64,000 nucleotides of DNA, from contig NW_026262690.1 of NCBI RefSeq assembly GCF_021869535.1, positions 14,967,001 through 15,031,000 on the forward strand, given 5' to 3'. The stretch's first letter is position 1. Every line of letters begins with the position of its first letter. A program made the translations under genes and the position numbers. This DNA is from Mytilus californianus (Eukaryota; Mollusca; Bivalvia; Mytilida; Mytilidae). Below are positions 58,601-61,600 of this stretch, piece after piece. The notes beneath the pieces are model-generated. The model did not search any database. It worked only from the letters and a program-made list of their open reading frames with translations, and was not told the origin of the DNA.

Positions 58601-61600
58601 AAGGTCAAGCTCCGATAGCAACCAGACTCATCAAGGAAGGAATTCGTGAGGTATGTAATAAAGTGTAAAACATTCGTGTACCCTAGAAATAAGATAAAAG
58701 TAGTTTTTTGCTCACCGGGGCCCCATGTGAGCTTATGCCATCACTTGGCGTCCATCGTTGTCCTTTGTCTGTCGTCGTCGTCTGTTGTCGTCTGTCGTCG
58801 TAAACTATTTAAAAATCTTCTCCTCTGAAACTACTGGGCCAAATACCTTGAAACTTTAATTAAATGTTCCTTAGGGTATCTAGTTTATAAATTTTATCCG
58901 AAGTTTTGATCCATTGACAAACATGGCCGCCATGGCTAAAAATAGAACATAGGGGTCAAATGCAGTTTTTGGCTTATATCTCAAAAACTAAAGCTTTTAG
59001 AGCAAATCTGACAGGGGTTAAATTGTTCAATTGGTCAAGATCTATCAGCTCTGAAATTTTCAGACGAATCGAACAACCCATTGTTGGGTTGCTGCCACTG
59101 AATTGGTAGTTTTAACAAAATTTTGCAGTTTTTTGTTATTATTTTGAATATTATTATAGATATATATAAACTGTAAGCAGCAATAATGTTCAGCAAAGTA
59201 AGATCTACCAAAAAGTTAATATGACCATAATTGTCAATTGACCCCTTAACGAGTTATTGCCCTTTAAAGACAATTTTACACAATTTGTTCATTAAGTTTG
59301 CTAACATTTAAAAATCTTCTCCTCTGAAATACAGGTGAGCGATTCAGGCTCTTGAGAGCCTCTTGTTTTAATGGTTACATGACTAATTTGTTTTTCCTAC
59401 AATGCATTTTTGGGGGATTATTGTGGAGTTGTCACTCAAATGTCAAAAATGAACATACATGTTTTTAGCAATATTTACATATGTGTCATTATTTTAAATT
59501 TTTAGGGTAACTGGGTATTTTTAGCTAACTGCCACCTATCACTCAGCTGGATGCCACATCTCCATAAGATTATAGAACAATTCCAGACCCAGAAACCAGA
59601 GCCACATCCAGAATTCAGACTGTGGCTTAGTAGTAGTCCACATCCAGATTTCCCTATAACCATCCTACAGACTAGCCTTAAAATGACAACAGAACCTCCT
59701 AAGGTAAGTAGTTAGTAGTAGTTCATATCCAGATCATGCAATAGAGGTATCTCCAGAGTAATCAATCATGCAATAAAAGTATCTCCAGAGTAATCAATCA
59801 TGCAATAGAAGTATCTCCAGAGTAATCAATCATGCAATAAAAGTATCTCCAGAGTAATCAATCATGCAATAAAAGTATCTCCAGAGTAATCAATCATGCA
59901 ATAAAAGTATCTCCAGAGTAATCAATCATGCAATACAAGTATCTCCAGAGTAATCAATCATGCAGTAGAAGTATCTCCAGAGTAATCAATAATGCATTAC
60001 AAGTGTCTCCAGAGTAATCAATCATGCCAAAAAATATCTAGAGAAATCAATCATGCAATAAAAGTATCTCCAGAGAAATCAATCATGCAATAAAAGTATC
60101 TCCAGAGTAATCAATCATGCAGTAGAAGTATCTCCAGAGTAATCAATTGTGCAATAAAAGTATCTCTAGAGAAATCCATCATGCAATAAAAGTATCTCCA
60201 GAGTAATCAGTCATGCAATACCAGTTATTTCAGAATAATCAGTCATGCAATAAAAGTATGTTCAGAGTAATCAATTATGCAATTAAAGTATCATCAGAAT
60301 ACACAGTCATGCCATAAAAGTATCTCCAGAGTAATTTATTATGCAATTAAAGTATCTTAAGAGTAATTGAGTTATCTATTGTTCAAGAAAGGTTTCCCAA
60401 GAGTAATCATGTAATAAAAAGAGTAATCAATCATGCATTAAGAGTATCTTTAGAGTAATCAATCATACAAAAACTTATCTTTGAAGTAATAAATTCTCAT
60501 TATAGTATAGTCTGAGTTATCATCAATCATGCATTAAAAGTATCTCAAGAATAATCAATCATTTGATAAAAGTATCTTCTGAGTAATCAATCATGGAATA
60601 ACAGTCTCATAAAAGTCTCTTTACAGTTATCAGTTATGCAAATAACCTCCCTTTACAGTGTATACGGTACAGCACAATCCAATAAAAATGACAAATATTA
60701 CAAAATAATCACATAACTAATGCTTATAAGAATAATTTGTTAACTAGTATTTTGATGTGTTATTTCCTAAGAAACATTCATATATCTTCCATTTTTTTTA
60801 CATCATATTTTTAAGGGTCTGAAAGCTAACTTGAAGAGATTGTACACTAACATTTCTGAATCCCAGTTCCAGAGATGTCCAAAACAAGACAAGTATAAAA
60901 AGTTACTGTTTTCTCTGTGTTACTTCCATTCCTTACTGTTAGAGAGAAAGAAGTTCCTCATGCTGGGATGGAATATTCTGTACGAGTTCAATGATTCCGA
61001 TTTTGAGGTAAGAAAATGAAGCTTCTATATACTTGAAAACTTTAAACACAATTTGGAGATCACAATTCAGAACTTGAAATACCAGAACACGTCAGTCAAC
61101 AAAGAAGAGATTTTTCTTCACATTTAGACAATTACATCGGAAAAATTGTCATATAGATCTACATTGTAAACTGTGATTTACTTCACATAAGAAGCAAGGA
61201 AACTGGTCTGAAATTAATTTTGATCTACATTGTAACTTCTATTTTATTTACCTCAGGTATCAGAGAACTTGATGTGTATATATCTAGATCATTATGAGGA
61301 AACACCCTGGGAGGCAATGAAATTTTTAGTCGCTGGTATAGTGTATGGAGGTCATGTAACCGATGACTGGGATCGACGCCTGTTGATGACATATATAAAT
61401 GATTATTTCCAAGATGGAGTCATAAGTACATTATTTTACCAGTAAGTAATTTGTATGGCCATGAATGTTAATTATATAATGACACTTATGACACATACAT
61501 CAACTACTGTTTCCAAGATGAAGTTTATAATACCATATTTTATCAATGATTTTTAACCTCTCCTAACCAAAAGTGACATTTCTACATTAAAGTGATTAGG

